Shown: positions 12,291-24,389 of the stretch, one piece after another
Numbering within the stretch: position 1 is the stretch's first letter
Layout of the letters: each line of letters opens with the position of its first letter
Source: Thysanoteuthis rhombus
Lineage: Eukaryota > Mollusca > Cephalopoda > Oegopsida > Thysanoteuthidae
NCBI GenBank assembly: GCA_963457665.1
Contig: OY735206.1
Span: forward strand, 54,952,484-55,016,483
DNA length: 64,000 nucleotides
Reading direction: 5' to 3'
Notes under the pieces: model-generated
What the model saw: only the letters and a program-made list of their open reading frames with translations
Databases searched by the model: none
Told to the model about the DNA's origin: nothing
Made by a program: the position numbers and the translations under genes

Positions 12291-12784
12291 AGTCTATTCC
12301 ATACTTGACAAAAATTCAACTAAGATAATTTGCAGATTTGATATATAGATAATGAGTTGATAAGCATTGAGTAATTAACGTCAAGAGGATTGTGGGGTTA
12401 GAAATTGGTGTGGTTAGGGTTATTAAGTGTTTGGTCCGTCATGTGATGGAGTCTTATTTATCAATCCACATATCAGCGTGTAATATCTATCTATCCATCT
12501 ATTTGTTTTTCTGTCAATCTATCTTTAGTATAATCCTATGATATTGGGTTACAAAAGAAATTTTGATCGGTTTATTAAGTAGAAAAATGAGGGATGATTT
12601 TTATTCTATATTGCAATATATCAACCATTTATCTTTCATTGTCTGCTGCGATCAGAAACTGTTAAAAACTGATGCTTCATTAGTGGCTTCGTGTACCAGA
12701 ATGATGAAGGATATTTTTTCGTTTGTGTGTTTTATGTGATTATTAAGATAATGCGATTTTCTGTCCAATATCATACCTTTGTGT

Positions 12785-13045
12785 TTCATCATCATAATAA
12801 TCACTCTTTCATCGTCTGTCGTTGAACATAAAAGTTCCACAGGATCCAAAATACCTCTCTATAATGGTCGTTGCGGAGCTAATACTTTCTGAGCTTATCT
12901 AGTTCATCTCTCCATCTTGTATTCTGTTAGCCTCGGTTTGGAATGTTATCTCTGGGGATCCATGTTGTGAGTTGTCCATTGGTTGTTATTTGCAACGTAA
13001 TCAGCCGACAGTTATTTGAGTTTTCTTGTAGATTATACAAAGATT
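12785..13045 (-). mobile_element. RTE LINE 3' end (main family)
   Basis: Read on the minus strand this is the last part of an RTE-type polyprotein and its short 3' trailer, with an imperfect CAT/AAT tail at about 12789-12800. Plus-strand landmarks shared with the other copies are TCGTCTGTCGTTGAACATA, GGTCGTTGCGGAGC, CATCTCTCCATCTTGTATTCTG and CTCTGGGGATCCATGTTGTG. The encoded C-terminus is of the WIPKD-H-RNRGRQNKRWRDEL type. It is 5' truncated after about 260 bp. Confidence 0.8.
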
Positions 13046-13172
13046 CCCAACACAAATTTTCAATTGTAATATAAAATGAAGGTATTTCTGTTCAAACCTT
13101 TTGTTGTATGGCTTTCCACGTTTAAATTCATAAAATACGAAAATACTCACACCACATCAATATTTATCTATC

Positions 13173-13176
13173 GAGA

Positions 13177-13223
<47 letters not shown>

Positions 13224-13238
13224 GAGAGAGGAAGAGAG
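13173..13238. repeat. (GA)n microsatellite
   Basis: GA dinucleotide tract with a few interruptions. Confidence 0.95.
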
Positions 13239-13374
13239 TCGGGGTTGGTGCAATGGAAAAAGAATAGTATAACCATGAATTTGCTCGCTAATCTCCATTT
13301 AATCGATATAACGTAGGTATTTATCGATTTATTCGTTTTCATTGTATGTAGATTTTGGGAGATCATGAGACTAC

Positions 13375-13670
13375 ATTATATCAGAGGGAAACGAACGTCT
13401 GAAATATCATAGAATCCATTAAAAAAATCAAATGGCAATGGGTTGATCATGTAGCAAGACTCTCAGACAACTGCATGATACCAAGACACACGTGGATCCC
13501 AAACGATCATATTCAAAGCCGTGTTCGGCAGGAAATAAGATGTCATGACGATCAAGAGAAGTTCGAAAAGGACTGATTCTGCGATTTCCATGATTGAGAA
13601 GACAGGTTAATCTTAGGGCAAAGTCTATGTCTAACAGCAGACGCTAAAAGGCTGCTCCTGTAGATAATGA
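13375..13670 (+). mobile_element. RTE LINE C-terminal fragment, plus strand
   Basis: The frame reads IKWQWVDHVARLSDN, then an HTWIPNDHIQSRVRQ stretch, then frame-disrupted KFEKD and a LTADAKRLLL trailer frame. This matches the KWQWAGHVAR...RGRQNKRWRDELDKF type C-terminus of the main RTE family here. Stops and indels show it is dead. Its last ~130 bp are unit 1 of the tandem array that follows. Confidence 0.8.
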
Positions 13671-14095
13671 TTAAACCAATGACTGAGATGACATGATAAA
13701 CTAGACAAGTTCAGAAAGTATTGATTCGAAGATATTCATGATCAAAAGGTCAGACAAATCTTGGCAAAGGTCTATGTCTAACAACAGACGCTAAAAGGCT
13801 GCTCCGGTAGATAATGAGAAAACCAATGACCGAGATGGCATGACAAACAAGACAGGTTCAGAAAGTATTGATTCGAAGATGTTCATGATGAAGGGGTCAG
13901 GCTAATCTTGTCGAAGGTCTATGTCTAACGACGGACGCTAAAAGGCTGCTTCTGTGGACAGTGATAAAACCAATGACTGAGATGACGAGACGAACAAGAC
14001 AAGTTCAGAAAATAATGATTCTGCGATGTTCATGATCAATCTTGGTGATGGTCTTTCTTTAACGACGGACGCTAAAAGGCTGATGCTGCAAATTA
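13540..14095 (+). repeat. Tandem array of the RTE 3' terminus, four units of about 147 bp
   Basis: The word CGCTAAAAGGCTG lies at 13642, 13789, 13936 and 14070, giving spacings of 147, 147 and 134 bp. Each unit contains, in order, AA(A/G)ACCAATGAC(T/C)GAGATG, ACAAG(A/T)CAAGTTCAGAAA-type sequence, TTCATGAT(C/G)A, (G/T)GTCTATGTCTAAC and ACGCTAAAAGGCTG. The last unit has a deletion of about 13 bp after TTCATGATCA. Each unit matches the final codons and short trailer of the RTE element. Microhomology or unequal exchange could have amplified the end of a single insertion. Confidence 0.85.
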
Positions 14096-14109
14096 TTATG
14101 CAGTCAATA

Positions 14110-14977
14110 GGTCGATAGCCTAATGAAGATAAAAAAAGCGCTTATTACACGCAACAAATCTTTTTTTATCACAATCAGTTGTTCACACATGAATGTATTT
14201 GCCTTCCTTTTCAAAAAACGTATAAACGATGATGCGTTAATAGTCATCTGTTGAAATACTTTCAATATATACTTATTGGACTACGTATTTGGGAGATGAG
14301 GCTGAGGTTGGCAAAAGGCCAGAAACATGACGTACCTAACGAGGAGACCACTAACTCATGATGATTGCAAAGCCTGTACGCTTACACCTATTCTGCAACA
14401 GCTGGTCTAAATCACATGGATTTACTAAACCCACTGATGCATCCAGCCAAATGTTAAATAATAGATATCGAAGAGGCATCTGCCTACTTACTTCTCAGTT
14501 TTTATATTTTTGTTACACTATACTCTATTTTGCCTTTGGATGGCTTCACTCCTCCTTTCATCAATTTTTCCCCTAAAAACGATGTCCTTTTACTTTAAGC
14601 AGAGTACATTTTCTCTTCTGGCCACACTTTTGTGGCTTCAAATCCCACTCTCCGCAAGCTGATTCAAGGAAGATTCCTTACCCCCGTAGTAGCCTCACAA
14701 GTTTTATTTAACGTCATTTTATCAGCTGAAGTCGATATTCATCGCGAGTTGAAGAAATTGAAGCAGTGCAGGTTTTTTTTTTCATCCTTGCGCACTTCTT
14801 TCTCTCTCCGATTCTCTGGCTTTCTACAGATTGTTACTTTTTTCTACAGTTTTATAGTTCAGATTACAACAATTTTCTCACCTTTAACTCATTTTCTCTT
14901 TTTTCTCCTCCATCTTCGTCTTCAAGATTTTATCCTGCCTCTTATTCCCCTGTATAATCCATTCAATCTCTCTCTCT

Positions 14978-14980
<3 letters not shown>
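14110..14980. other. Unrecognised sequence, becoming pyrimidine-rich
   Basis: No feature is supported from 14110 to about 14760. From about 14770 to 14980 the plus strand is T/C-rich low complexity. A 152-codon open frame across 14632-15090 runs into the TA/TG microsatellite and is not credible as a gene. Confidence 0.45.
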
Positions 14981-15033
<53 letters not shown>

Positions 15034-15056
15034 ATGTGTGTGTGTGTGTGTGTGTA
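14975..15056. repeat. (CT)n(TA)n(TG)n compound microsatellite
   Basis: CT dinucleotides, then a long TA tract (about 14980-15022), then TG. Confidence 0.95.
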
Positions 15057-15285
15057 TGGAACACTCCGGTGGATGGGGAATTGTGTGTAAGTAAATATTT
15101 CGCTTAAATTCGGTATGCATAGAGCAAGGGCAGAATGCCAGCCTCTGGGTCTGGAATAAAGGTTTTGATCTTACTTCGTGGTATTGGGTGGGATATTGGA
15201 TAGTCTATAGCCACAATGAAGAGTTGCAATACAACGAAATAGCTTTCTGTGGATGACACTATTATTAATTATTATAAACATATAT
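15055..15285 (+). repeat. Dispersed repeat R3, full-length-looking copy (~230 bp)
   Basis: Shares with 62490-62715 the ordered words GGAACACTC(C/T)GGTGGA(T/C)GGGG, GTAAATAT.TCGCTTAAATTC, a GGGTCTGGAAT/AGGTTTTGATC segment, TCGTGGTA(T/C)TGG, GATAGTCTATAGCCACA and GTGGATGACAC. It is flanked by TA-rich sequence on both sides. The GAAT..AGGTTT.GATC region may be a remnant of box B, so it may be a SINE, but no convincing box A is seen. Confidence 0.65.
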
Positions 15286-15309
15286 ATATATATATTCCTT
15301 TGTATTTGA

Positions 15310-16340
15310 AGTATTCTTGCTAGTTGTTCACTAATTCAAATCTCTAATAGTGTGAATAAAGTCAAAATTAGGGCTAATGTCAAAATTGATCATTTTTTAG
15401 ATGTCACTTTTGATTTAAATCATAGCATATGAAGCATAAAAGATACTTTGGTTAAATATATTAATACTAGTCCTAACCACCCAAACAAAATCATTAGAAA
15501 GATCCCCAAATCTTTAGAAACGAGACTAGTATATGATTCCTCAAATAAAATAATATTCACCAAGGTTCGAAACGAATATACTAAAGCCCTAAAGAATAGC
15601 GGTTTTACTGAAACGAACTTTGAATATGATAATAAAGTAAAATTCAGTATAGAAAAAAAACAAAAAACAAAGCAACAAACAATATTAGAGTTAGAAATAT
15701 CATCTGATGTGCATCATTTAACGTACAAGTAAAAAGTAATTTTGGGAAAATATTCATCCAATCAATAGAAGAAAACTTCCCCCCGAACAACCTAGTGACT
15801 AAAATCTTCAGCAAGGGCTAACTGGAGATAAGCTTTAGTTTTTCAGAAAATTTCAATACACCCATCACAAAACATGACAATAGAGTAATTGGAATTAATA
15901 ATTACGAAGAAAACATAGATAAATTAGATTACAACTGTACAAGGAAAAATAGATGCCCTTTGCAAAACAATTGTCTCAAATCGAATATCGTAAAGCAAGC
16001 CAAAATATCAATCCAAAAGAAACCTTTAGATGTGAAATATCATATAGGAATATCGAAAACATCTTTTAAACCATTAGCCAACCATCTATCATCCTGATGA
16101 AAAATGAGTGGTGACAATTTTAAACCAACTGTAAAGTGGAAAATATTGAAACAGACAAACATATGCCAAAATATTGAAACTTCATGCCACCATGTCTAAA
16201 TGAGATATTTGAAACCCTTAGTTTTGACAATAGGACAAAAAAACATAAGACGGAGATATTGAACAGAAAAAATGGAACCCCTTTTGAAATGCCTGCACTG
16301 CTCAAGATCTCTTTTAAAAAGCATAACTCAATAACCCACA
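15310..16340 (+). mobile_element. Penelope-like element fossil, C-terminal RT edge to GIY-YIG region
   Basis: Translation shows KIDHFLDVTFDLN (end of the reverse-transcriptase domain), then HPNKIIRKIPKSLETR, a KALKNSGFTE segment, a Cys-containing stretch NCTRKNRCPLQNNCLKSNIV and KYHIGISKTSFK followed by a histidine, the YIG part of a GIY-YIG nuclease. This order is typical of Penelope-like retroelements with a C-terminal GIY-YIG endonuclease. The element is broken and 5' truncated, so only the last ~350 codons are represented. The GIY-YIG fold would nick DNA to prime integration. It appears old. Confidence 0.7.
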
Positions 16341-16539
16341 TATAGATATACTAAAAATAACTAACATGGATATCTTATCCATACATTAATCTCAAAAAAC
16401 AACCCAATCAACATAATTGCCTAAGACATGAGAAAGTAGATCAAGCCATATACAATCAGGGCAGGAACATAAACATGTTTCATTCCATTATATTTTAAGC
16501 TCTACTCAAAACCAAGTTAATATTAAAGTTAGATGTATC

Positions 16540-16766
16540 AAACACTTTGTAGAATAAACCCATCTTACATCGGATATTGCATTATATTATATCATATTGC
16601 ATGCCTGATTTGTACTATATGTACGCGCGCACACACACACACACATATATATATGGTAAAATAACTTCTACCATAACTCAACTTAGTGTTGAATGTTGAA
16701 TGTATAGAGCAATTTCTGAAATGAACTCACCACATATCGGATATTGAAATACTGATTTGTACTTTG

Positions 16767-16810
<44 letters not shown>

Positions 16811-16836
16811 TACTTGAATATCCATCTCATAGATGG

Positions 16837-16895
<59 letters not shown>

Positions 16896-16905
16896 ATTCA
16901 ACGAT
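16540..16905. repeat. Dispersed repeat R4: two partial copies with TA arrays
   Basis: ACATCGGATATTG with a downstream CTGATTTGTACT word occurs at about 16569-16614 and again at about 16733-16763. The second copy continues past a TA array to TTGAATATCCATCTCATAGATGGA and a second TA array (16845-16891). The same series is seen at 20085-20260. It contains an inverted pair (CCATCT..AGATGG). Class unknown. Confidence 0.6.
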
Positions 16906-17385
16906 TTTCAATTTACTTTTAATTTAGGAGAAAGTCTCCTAAAACAGACTGTAGCCTTCTGCAGAATCGGCCACTGCAACTTGGTAGCAGAGGCCGCAAA
17001 GAGAAAAACGTGACCCGAAAGATCTTCCAGGCTACGTCTTTTGCGGAAACCAACTGCAAAACCAGACCTGTTGAAAAGAAGCAGCATTTAAAGCTAAGTA
17101 ATACTCCAAATGTTACATAATTCCATTTTTATTTCTATGAAAATGAATAGGTATACTTTATTCTCTACGTACGGATGTTTGAACTATCCCCTATCCTATT
17201 GCATCTAACGTAGATAGCTAGGGAGACTAAAAAAGATATATAAAAAATAATTTTGTTGTATATACTTGTCATGGGGAGTCCTTGAATATTGAAGATAATT
17301 ACATAATTCAAATTTACAGAAATTGGGAAATAAGTGACTGAAATGACACAAAATGTTTTTTCAAAAAAAAAAGTTGTTTAGTGTT
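16905..17385. other. Unrecognised sequence
   Basis: No coding, RNA or repeat family is recognised. A short stretch near 16930-17080 is less AT-rich than its neighbours. Confidence 0.4.
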
Positions 17386-17389
17386 TAAA

Positions 17390-18330
17390 GCTATAAAGCT
17401 TTTTAAACTATATGACGGTGATGTGTCTGACCCAAAGCAACTATTTGTGCATACCAAAACCAAGATACAGCAGATCAGATATCTTTAGTTTGCCGATAAC
17501 GTAGCTCTGGTTTCATACACAGGGCCGATTCCCCGACAGATAATCTTCATTGCAGGGGCTACAGAACTCTTCGGTACCGAAGTTAGCATTGGAAAGGTAG
17601 TCACTCTACACCAACCTACAAACAAGAAAAAGCACTTTCCATTTTCCAGTGATCGACTCCACTTGCCAAGGGCTTCCCTTACCTATATTGCGTCATATCT
17701 TTAGATGCCAGGATAGAGGAAGAGCTAAAAAACAAACTGGCAAAGGTAAAGCATCCTCGACACGAAAATTTTAGTCAACAGAGTCGAGGCTTCTATATGG
17801 TGCCGAATCCTAGATTGTATGTCAACCACAATTACTACTTTTGAGCGTTCCTTCCCATGCTGCCTCTGCATCATCCTCTAAGTGCGTTGGGGCGAATTCA
17901 TAACAAACAACGAGATACCCTGGACAGCCAGGGTCACAGGCATCGTCCATGCTGCAAGGCCATGCTGGTGGGCCATATGCTGTCAGAGATTATCCTCTTC
18001 TTGGGACTTGTCCATCGCCAGCACAGAAGTAAGCCCTGCAAAATAGTTGCCGGGACTCCCTGAAAAAGACCCTCGTCTCCTACGGTATCAAACCAACAGA
18101 GTGAACAAATTGGGGAGCCAACAAGGAGGTGTGGCGATACAAAGTCAACTGAATAACCTCCCGAAATCGAAACCACGCGCAGAGCAAAAGCAGATGAAAG
18201 AAGGTAGAACTGCGAAGCAGGGGTTCGCTCTGACAGTCAGACTCTCTCTTTCGATCGCTGCAGAGAGGGTTGCCCCTCACGCGTTGGCCTCACTGGCCGC
18301 CTGTAAGTCTGCAACAGTCGTGGAAAATTT
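17390..18330 (+). mobile_element. Old LINE reverse-transcriptase fossil (RTE/Jockey-like)
   Basis: Translation pieces in order are QLFVHTKTKIQQIRYL, then FADNVALVSYTGP (a degraded F/YADD motif C), then ATELFGTEVSIGK with LHQPTNK. These correspond to the thumb-side sequence of LINE polyproteins (LFADDCALVAH...FGLTISLKKT...QPAP). Further on, frame-shifted, are an LDSQGHRH/CKAMLVGHMLS stretch and a YQTNRVNKL-like end. Several stops and frameshifts (at least five pieces) make it non-functional. It is a different lineage from the CAT-tailed RTE copies here. No tail or target duplication could be defined. Confidence 0.6.
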
Positions 18331-19985
18331 GATACACATTTCTAATGCTTTACCGTTTTCTACCGAATTAACTTCTCAATTTCTTTTGAGAATTTCTACG
18401 TTTTTTTTTTCTGATACTGAAATTGATAATACAAATCTCTCTTCACCCATCATTAGAACTTCATTTTCACTCATTTGCATCCATTTCATGGCTGATTTTG
18501 TTCTATCTTCCCTCTGTACCGTTCGACTGTGTGTTTATCTCTTTTACAAGTCAAGCCCTTCCACTTAGCTGCTTCTTTATTTAACGTCTAAACACGTCTA
18601 TCTTTGGGGTTATTACATTTAGTTGCTCCTCCAGTAAAAACTTATATGAAGGATCAACTTCTTTTTGTTAGTTTTTTTCGCTTCATATTGCATTTATCTT
18701 TTTAGATCTTTCCATCATTTTACCGTAAACTACTCTGGGTTTTCTCTCTTTTAATATGCAGCTTCGGTGGGTTTAACTTCGATATTTTTAACCGTTCTCT
18801 ATCTGCTTTTGTACTGCTTTCTCCGGTCATCTCTTCTGCCTACGGTTTGCTCTCTCCTTTTTAATATCCAAAGAATTATTACTTTTTAGTCGAATATTTG
18901 AAACCTTCGATCAAAACTGTCACTAGAACTTCAGTTTCCAAGTATGTCGAACTGACTATGAATGTGTCACGCGTAAAGGACGGAGTGATGGAGTCAAAGG
19001 GCTGAAATTTCAAGCGTTTATTCATCATTATGGCTTATACGTTTTGCTATTTGTTTTTTTGAAAATTCCCCCAAATATATTTTTAGTTGGAGTTTCAATT
19101 TACAATTTAAGTTCATGCAAAATTGGTCCTTTAGTTTTGTGTTTCTTAGCATTACACTTGTTTTTATTTGCTTGTTTTTTTTTTAAATTTAGACCTTATT
19201 AATGATCACAGTCCAGCAAAAAGTGACAGAAGTAACTTATTCATTGATCAACCCATTTTTCAATTTCCTAATTGATCACCCACACACACATGACGGTTTC
19301 TATTGAGTAACTAACCAGTCTTGTTTATCAGTCAAATGTTTTTTTTATACTCTTAGTAACTTTTGTATCCGTTTTATTCTCCCAAATCCACTTTTACTCT
19401 GTTACCTATACTATCGTTTTAACTCACTATGATCCCTGTTTCTCTGGTCTATATAGGTGTATTAGATGACCACAAAAGTTTGATCAGTGTATTGAGTAAA
19501 AAAATGACATTAGCTTTATTGAAAAACGTATTTACTTACTTTCTTCTGACATCTTTCAGGCGACTCTATAATTCCATTCTCCAATGACTTCTTATATTCC
19601 TTGACAAAAAACTGCTTTAGGTGCCTTTTGTAGTGTTCAGAGGAAAATCTTTTTCATTTAAAGAAATGTATATAGATCGGGATAAGTGGTAATCAGAAGA
19701 TGGAATTTTTCGTTGAATACAGCAGATAAGTGAAAACTTCCAAGCCGAGCAGTAACGTATTTTACCTGGTTACGCAAGAAACATAAGGTCAAGTGTTTTT
19801 ATCATGCAATTTCATAGCTCTCCTGGTAATTAATTCTGGGAGCTCTTCATCGATTACTGCTCTCTATTGATCTAATTGGGAACCGTACTTGTTCAAATTG
19901 ATCATTCCGTTTCCTAGGAAAGTGCTCATAATAGGAGACATATTTTTTGATTTCAACATACTACATCCTACAAATAGGCAATGGT
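18330..19985. other. Unrecognised T-rich sequence
   Basis: Plus strand T/C-rich between about 18340 and 18900, then ordinary AT-rich DNA. No gene or repeat family is recognised. A 173-codon open frame (18047-18568, +) overlaps the LINE fossil and low-complexity DNA and is not convincing. Confidence 0.45.
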
Positions 19986-19988
19986 TGC

Positions 19989-20000
19989 ACACACACACAG

Positions 20001-20045
<45 letters not shown>

Positions 20046-20065
20046 CATATATATATATGTATATA
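19989..20065. repeat. (CA)n(TA)n microsatellite
   Basis: CA tract followed by TA with two CATA interruptions. Confidence 0.95.
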
Positions 20066-20084
20066 ATGAAATGAATTTCCCCAT

Positions 20085-20262
20085 AATCTACTTCAACTTA
20101 ATTTATCGAATATATAGAGCACTCTATGAAAGAAACCCTCCACACATCGGATATTGAAATACTGATTTGTATTTTGATATATGTACATATAGACAAACTG
20201 AATATCCATTCAACGGACGGTTTATTCAACTAGTATATATATATATGTATATACATGTTAAA
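20085..20262. repeat. Dispersed repeat R4, third copy
   Basis: Shares ATAGAGCA, ACACATCGGATATTGAAATA, CTGATTTGTATTTTG, and GAATATCCATTCAACGGACGG with the copies at 16.54-16.90 kb. It is again bounded by TA microsatellites. Confidence 0.65.
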
Positions 20263-20264
20263 CG

Positions 20265-22925
20265 GATGGTAAGGATCCAGTTAGCTATTAAAGTTACATT
20301 AAAATAGAGTCCTTTCCCCCGAACGTTTAAAATGCTTTTAATGGCGGTTTCTATTGAATGATCAACCGGACCTGGTATCCTCTAAATTTAATTTTCTAAA
20401 TTCATTTTTTAAATCTATCTATCTATACATCTATTCAGTCCGTATCTATTTGTCTTTTGGTTAATATCTTCCAATCTACTGTCTATTTTGTACATCCTAC
20501 GTACTTCATTGCTTCCTCTTTCCTCCACATTTTTTCTCACAAAATTTGTTCGTCAATTCTCTTGCTCACTATATTTCCTTGCCATTGATTTTCTTTTCAG
20601 TCCTTATCTCATACTCTCGGGCGAATGTTATTTTCTGTATGTTGCATATTAGCGTATCCACTTCCTCCTCGTCTCAGACCGACAGACCATTATGCACTGA
20701 CTGACACATTAATTCACCTGTCTAATTTTGCGTGAAGGTGGAGCTACCAGAATTATGGAGGGCAGCGGTTATCGCCCTTTGAAAAAAAGTCGTTGCACGT
20801 CACTTGCTGCTTCTGGATCTGATGTAAAAGGGTTTCTCAATTCTTTACCATATTCTATTTTTTTCATATTGTCTGATAGCATTGTACAAGACGGTTCACT
20901 GGTAAATATTCATTTGGCAACAGTGTTTTAAGTTCTGTCTTGTTGAAATTTCTACCAAGATTTCCCTATGAAAATCCTTTGCAAACACGAGTTCATCTTA
21001 CATTGATTCTTGTCTTATCTTACGCACACACATAGACACACACACGTGCACGAGTATACACACTGCACACATATTCAATCATGCACACACAAACAGACAC
21101 ACGCGTGCAATCACTCCTGCAAACACACATAGGCACATCTAGGTAGAAAAGCAAAAACAAAAACAAAAAAACAAAAATACGCCCACACATATATGACTAA
21201 TCATAAACACTGCAAGCAGTTCTGCATGCACGCATGCAGAAATGTTCAAGTTGAGTTAGATAATAATGACATATTAGAAATGAGGAAAAATCAGATAATG
21301 TAAAAAATATATTGCGAGAAAATATTTCTGGAAAACTAAATTCCACGTAATCCTGATTAGTAAATGAAGAAAAAAAAGTTACGTTCATAACCTCACCGCT
21401 TTAAATTCATTTTTTCTGTTTCTTTGTCTGTCTCTTGATATTTTGGTCCTTTTCATATGTCTTCTTGTGTTGATTAGTTGCTACAGCATGGTGTTCACTT
21501 CATGAATTCATTTCTGCCAGCGTTCTCTCCATAATCAACATCAGCAATGGTATCTCTATCGTTGTCCTAATCACTTTCTCCACTTTTCCATAGCTTTTTA
21601 ACTTATTTTGGATTTTGTCACGGGAAACCACCCACTGTCAATTTGTTCGGAAGACGATACAAACAGCCACCAAAAATTCAACAAGATTGATTACATTTTG
21701 GAATTTGAACTTTTTGAGGAACTAGGGATTGAAATCGAAAACTGAAAGGGAGAAATTTAAATTCACAGAGCGTAAAATAACAAATTTGAAATAAGTAAAA
21801 AAAAAAAAAAACACTAACAAAAAAGCAAACAAGAACCATAAGTTCAGTGATACGTCAACTGAACGTGGTAGCGTTAACGGTGGAAAGAGGAAAAAGAGGA
21901 GGAAGATTAGGATGGTTCTGGCTAAGTTCTGGACCAAATTTCATATAAATTAACATGATACGGCTGAGAAAATTTATATCTAGTAATACTAGTTGTGACT
22001 GCTGTCGCAGAAGGAAAAAGGATTAAGGAAGGGAAGGAAGATGAGGATAGTTCACCCGAAGGTCTGGAGTAAGTTAAATATCATATCCAATATGATACAG
22101 CTTAAAAAATGTACCATCCCTCCAACCAAAAAGTCTCGTATAGATATGCATGAAGGTATCTAAAAAAAATTCAAACTAAGAAATATGCCGTTGCCACAGT
22201 TGGTGCCAGAGATTAGTGATGCCATATATGGAGTTCAGTCTGCAAGCATAGAATCACATTGAAGTCATTATATTAATTAATTATTCATCACCCCAGGATA
22301 CCATTTATTCTCCCCATCGTTAATGAGTATTAAAAAAAAATCAATTTTATTCAAAGAATGTGACAGTATTGGAATGATTTGTCGGCTTTTATCATTTCCT
22401 CAGTCATTTTTCCTTTCACTAATTTATTTGCAAATGACACACTAACCGAATACAAGGTTTATCGCGCCATCCGCAAATTGAAAGTTTCGATTAAAAGCTT
22501 TCGTAAGTTGAAGTGGTAAAAACTTGTATCGGAAAACCTTTGAGCTTTCAAAGATGCTAATAATGAAATGTTAGGCTGAGTCGTCGGACTTTGGGTGTGG
22601 GTGGCATAGGAGACTGTCGTGTAGTGGAAAGAGGAAGGGATGCTTGATCTCCCCATTACCAGTTGCAGCACAACAAAAGCTGAACACCCTTTTCGTTTAT
22701 AGCACTCCTTCGTAAAAGTGATAAATGGTGTGGAGCGAACTTTTGTAAATTAAGGGATACCTATGACATCCTTTCCTCGAGATCAATCTCCTGTGCTCAA
22801 CCAAAACCCCTTAACAAGAGTTACGATGTAGTTATATATTCGTCCTCCCACGAAACACAACACAAAGCCTTTTTTTAACATAATTACAAAATACATTTAC
22901 GTATGGGTTAACTCAAACGTGGAAT
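20265..22925. other. Unrecognised sequence with CA-rich and A-rich stretches
   Basis: CA-rich degenerate sequence lies at about 21022-21135. A-runs occur near 21155-21180 and 21797-21812. No reverse transcriptase, transposase or tRNA-like signal is recognised. Confidence 0.45.
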
Positions 22926-22929
22926 AAAT

Positions 22930-23185
22930 CAAAGAAAAATTTAACTTAGATTGGCAAGATTTCGGTAGAGCAAAACTCAGCATTTAAGTACCTAGGAAAG
23001 AAGTGTCCACAACCAATATGCTCACCCGATAGTCACCAATGGAGCTGAAACAGGGAACACAGCCAATGATTGGTTCTCAAATTAGGAACCATGCAACGTG
23101 CACATCAGAGTGTCACTGTAAATGATATCAAATGTGAAAATAAAATTTTTTTGCCGATGATGTTGATGATGATGAATGCAAAAAT
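22930..23185 (+). mobile_element. RTE LINE fragment with internal loss
   Basis: Translated pieces GWQAFG-like LDWQDFGRAKLS, FKYLGKK, HPIVTNGAET, and LVLKLGTMQRAHQ match the polyprotein region GWQAFGR..CVLPVMTYGAETW..KLRTMQRAHER of RTE-type LINEs. After about 23140 the sequence drops to a GATGATGTTGATGATGATGA tail (about 23156-23176), so the C-terminal ~100 codons are missing. Frames are disrupted. Confidence 0.65.
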
Positions 23186-23189
23186 GACC

Positions 23190-23640
23190 ATGGTTCATTA
23201 GTGTTTTGCTGCAGGCTTCAGGATGTGCACACAGGCTCTACCCAGTTAATTCTGCTGCCTAGGGCACTGACCTCCATGTGTTAAGCATACCGCAAGAAAA
23301 GAGATGGGTCTCTCTTACACAACAATATTCTTAGTGCTTACAGTTTGCCCACTCCCCAGCATGCCAGTCATTCGTCATACGTCACTTCCTGTCACAGTAT
23401 CAACGACTGCTGCACTACTACACACTATGTATCAAGATTAGTAAAACATAAAGATAGTGGAAAATAGGACTGAGGAGATTGAGTTTCGCCGAAACTCAAA
23501 GTGAGGTTGTTACTTTTGCTTCAAAAATCAACCTGAATGTTTCGAAAAAGCAAACCTCTGGGATTGGTCGGAAACTCGCAACTATTTAAGCCATGAGGAA
23601 GTCTAGACACTCCCTGATATATTTACTAACCCCCAAAAAA
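23190..23640. other. Unrecognised sequence
   Basis: The part from 23190 to 23420 is GC-richer than its surroundings, with no coding signal. Nothing is recognised. Confidence 0.35.
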
Positions 23641-24125
23641 CTCTCACTTGATTGACCCTTATTGACACACTCAGTTATTTATCCACACCCAACTCTCACA
23701 GCCGTCCAAATCTCCACCTTCCCTGGATTTTCGTGTCTACGCCTGCTTTCAACCGTCTACTAGTGTGCCCATTCGTTTAATAAGTCAGTCTCAGATACTC
23801 AGTTCCTCTCTCTGTCAGTCACACACTCACTCTTTGGTGCAATTCATATTCTGTTCTCTTCTTTTCTCTCTCTCTCATATACATCATCTCTTCCCCTATC
23901 ACACATTCATTCGTATGTTCTCTTCCCTCAACCACCATCACTCACTTCCTCACCCATTCAATCAGTCTCTTTCAAACTCATTGGACTCTTAATTCTCTGT
24001 TCGCTCATTCATTTATTCATCAACTGGATTCCTTATTTCTGCACGTCCACACTCATTCGCATCCACACACTCAGTCTCTTTTACACACTCATTCACCTAT
24101 CTTCTTGCTAACATAATACACTGAG
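23640..24125. repeat. Degenerate (ACTC/TTCA)-rich low-complexity tract
   Basis: Pyrimidine-rich sequence built from CACTCA, TTCATTCA and TCTCTC words. A tract of the same texture lies at 27590-28045. Open frames here are low-complexity artefacts. Confidence 0.75.
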
Positions 24126-24389
24126 TTGTTATAGCGTGTTCCTATCCCTTGGGGAAAGTAAGGTATTGAGAAAACCATCAAATCCGAGATTGTGCGACGT
24201 ATTTAATATCTACATGAAAAATACTTCTCCTTTTCACTTTTCAATTGCTTTTATGTATTTATTCAACAACCCACGAAGCTATACAGTCCCCATATCTTGA
24301 ACCTAAAGGAAGAACAAAATATTTGTAGATTTTTGTTCACTTTATATATATATACATATAAAGAAGCCTACCATTTTCACAAGCTCTTA

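Noticed and set aside
13540-14095. CRISPR-like array
   Set aside because: The units are 147 bp LINE-derived tandem repeats without short repeats and unique spacers, in eukaryotic DNA.
23765-23992. Ser/His-rich open frame
   Set aside because: It is the translation of degenerate ACTC/TTCA low-complexity DNA.
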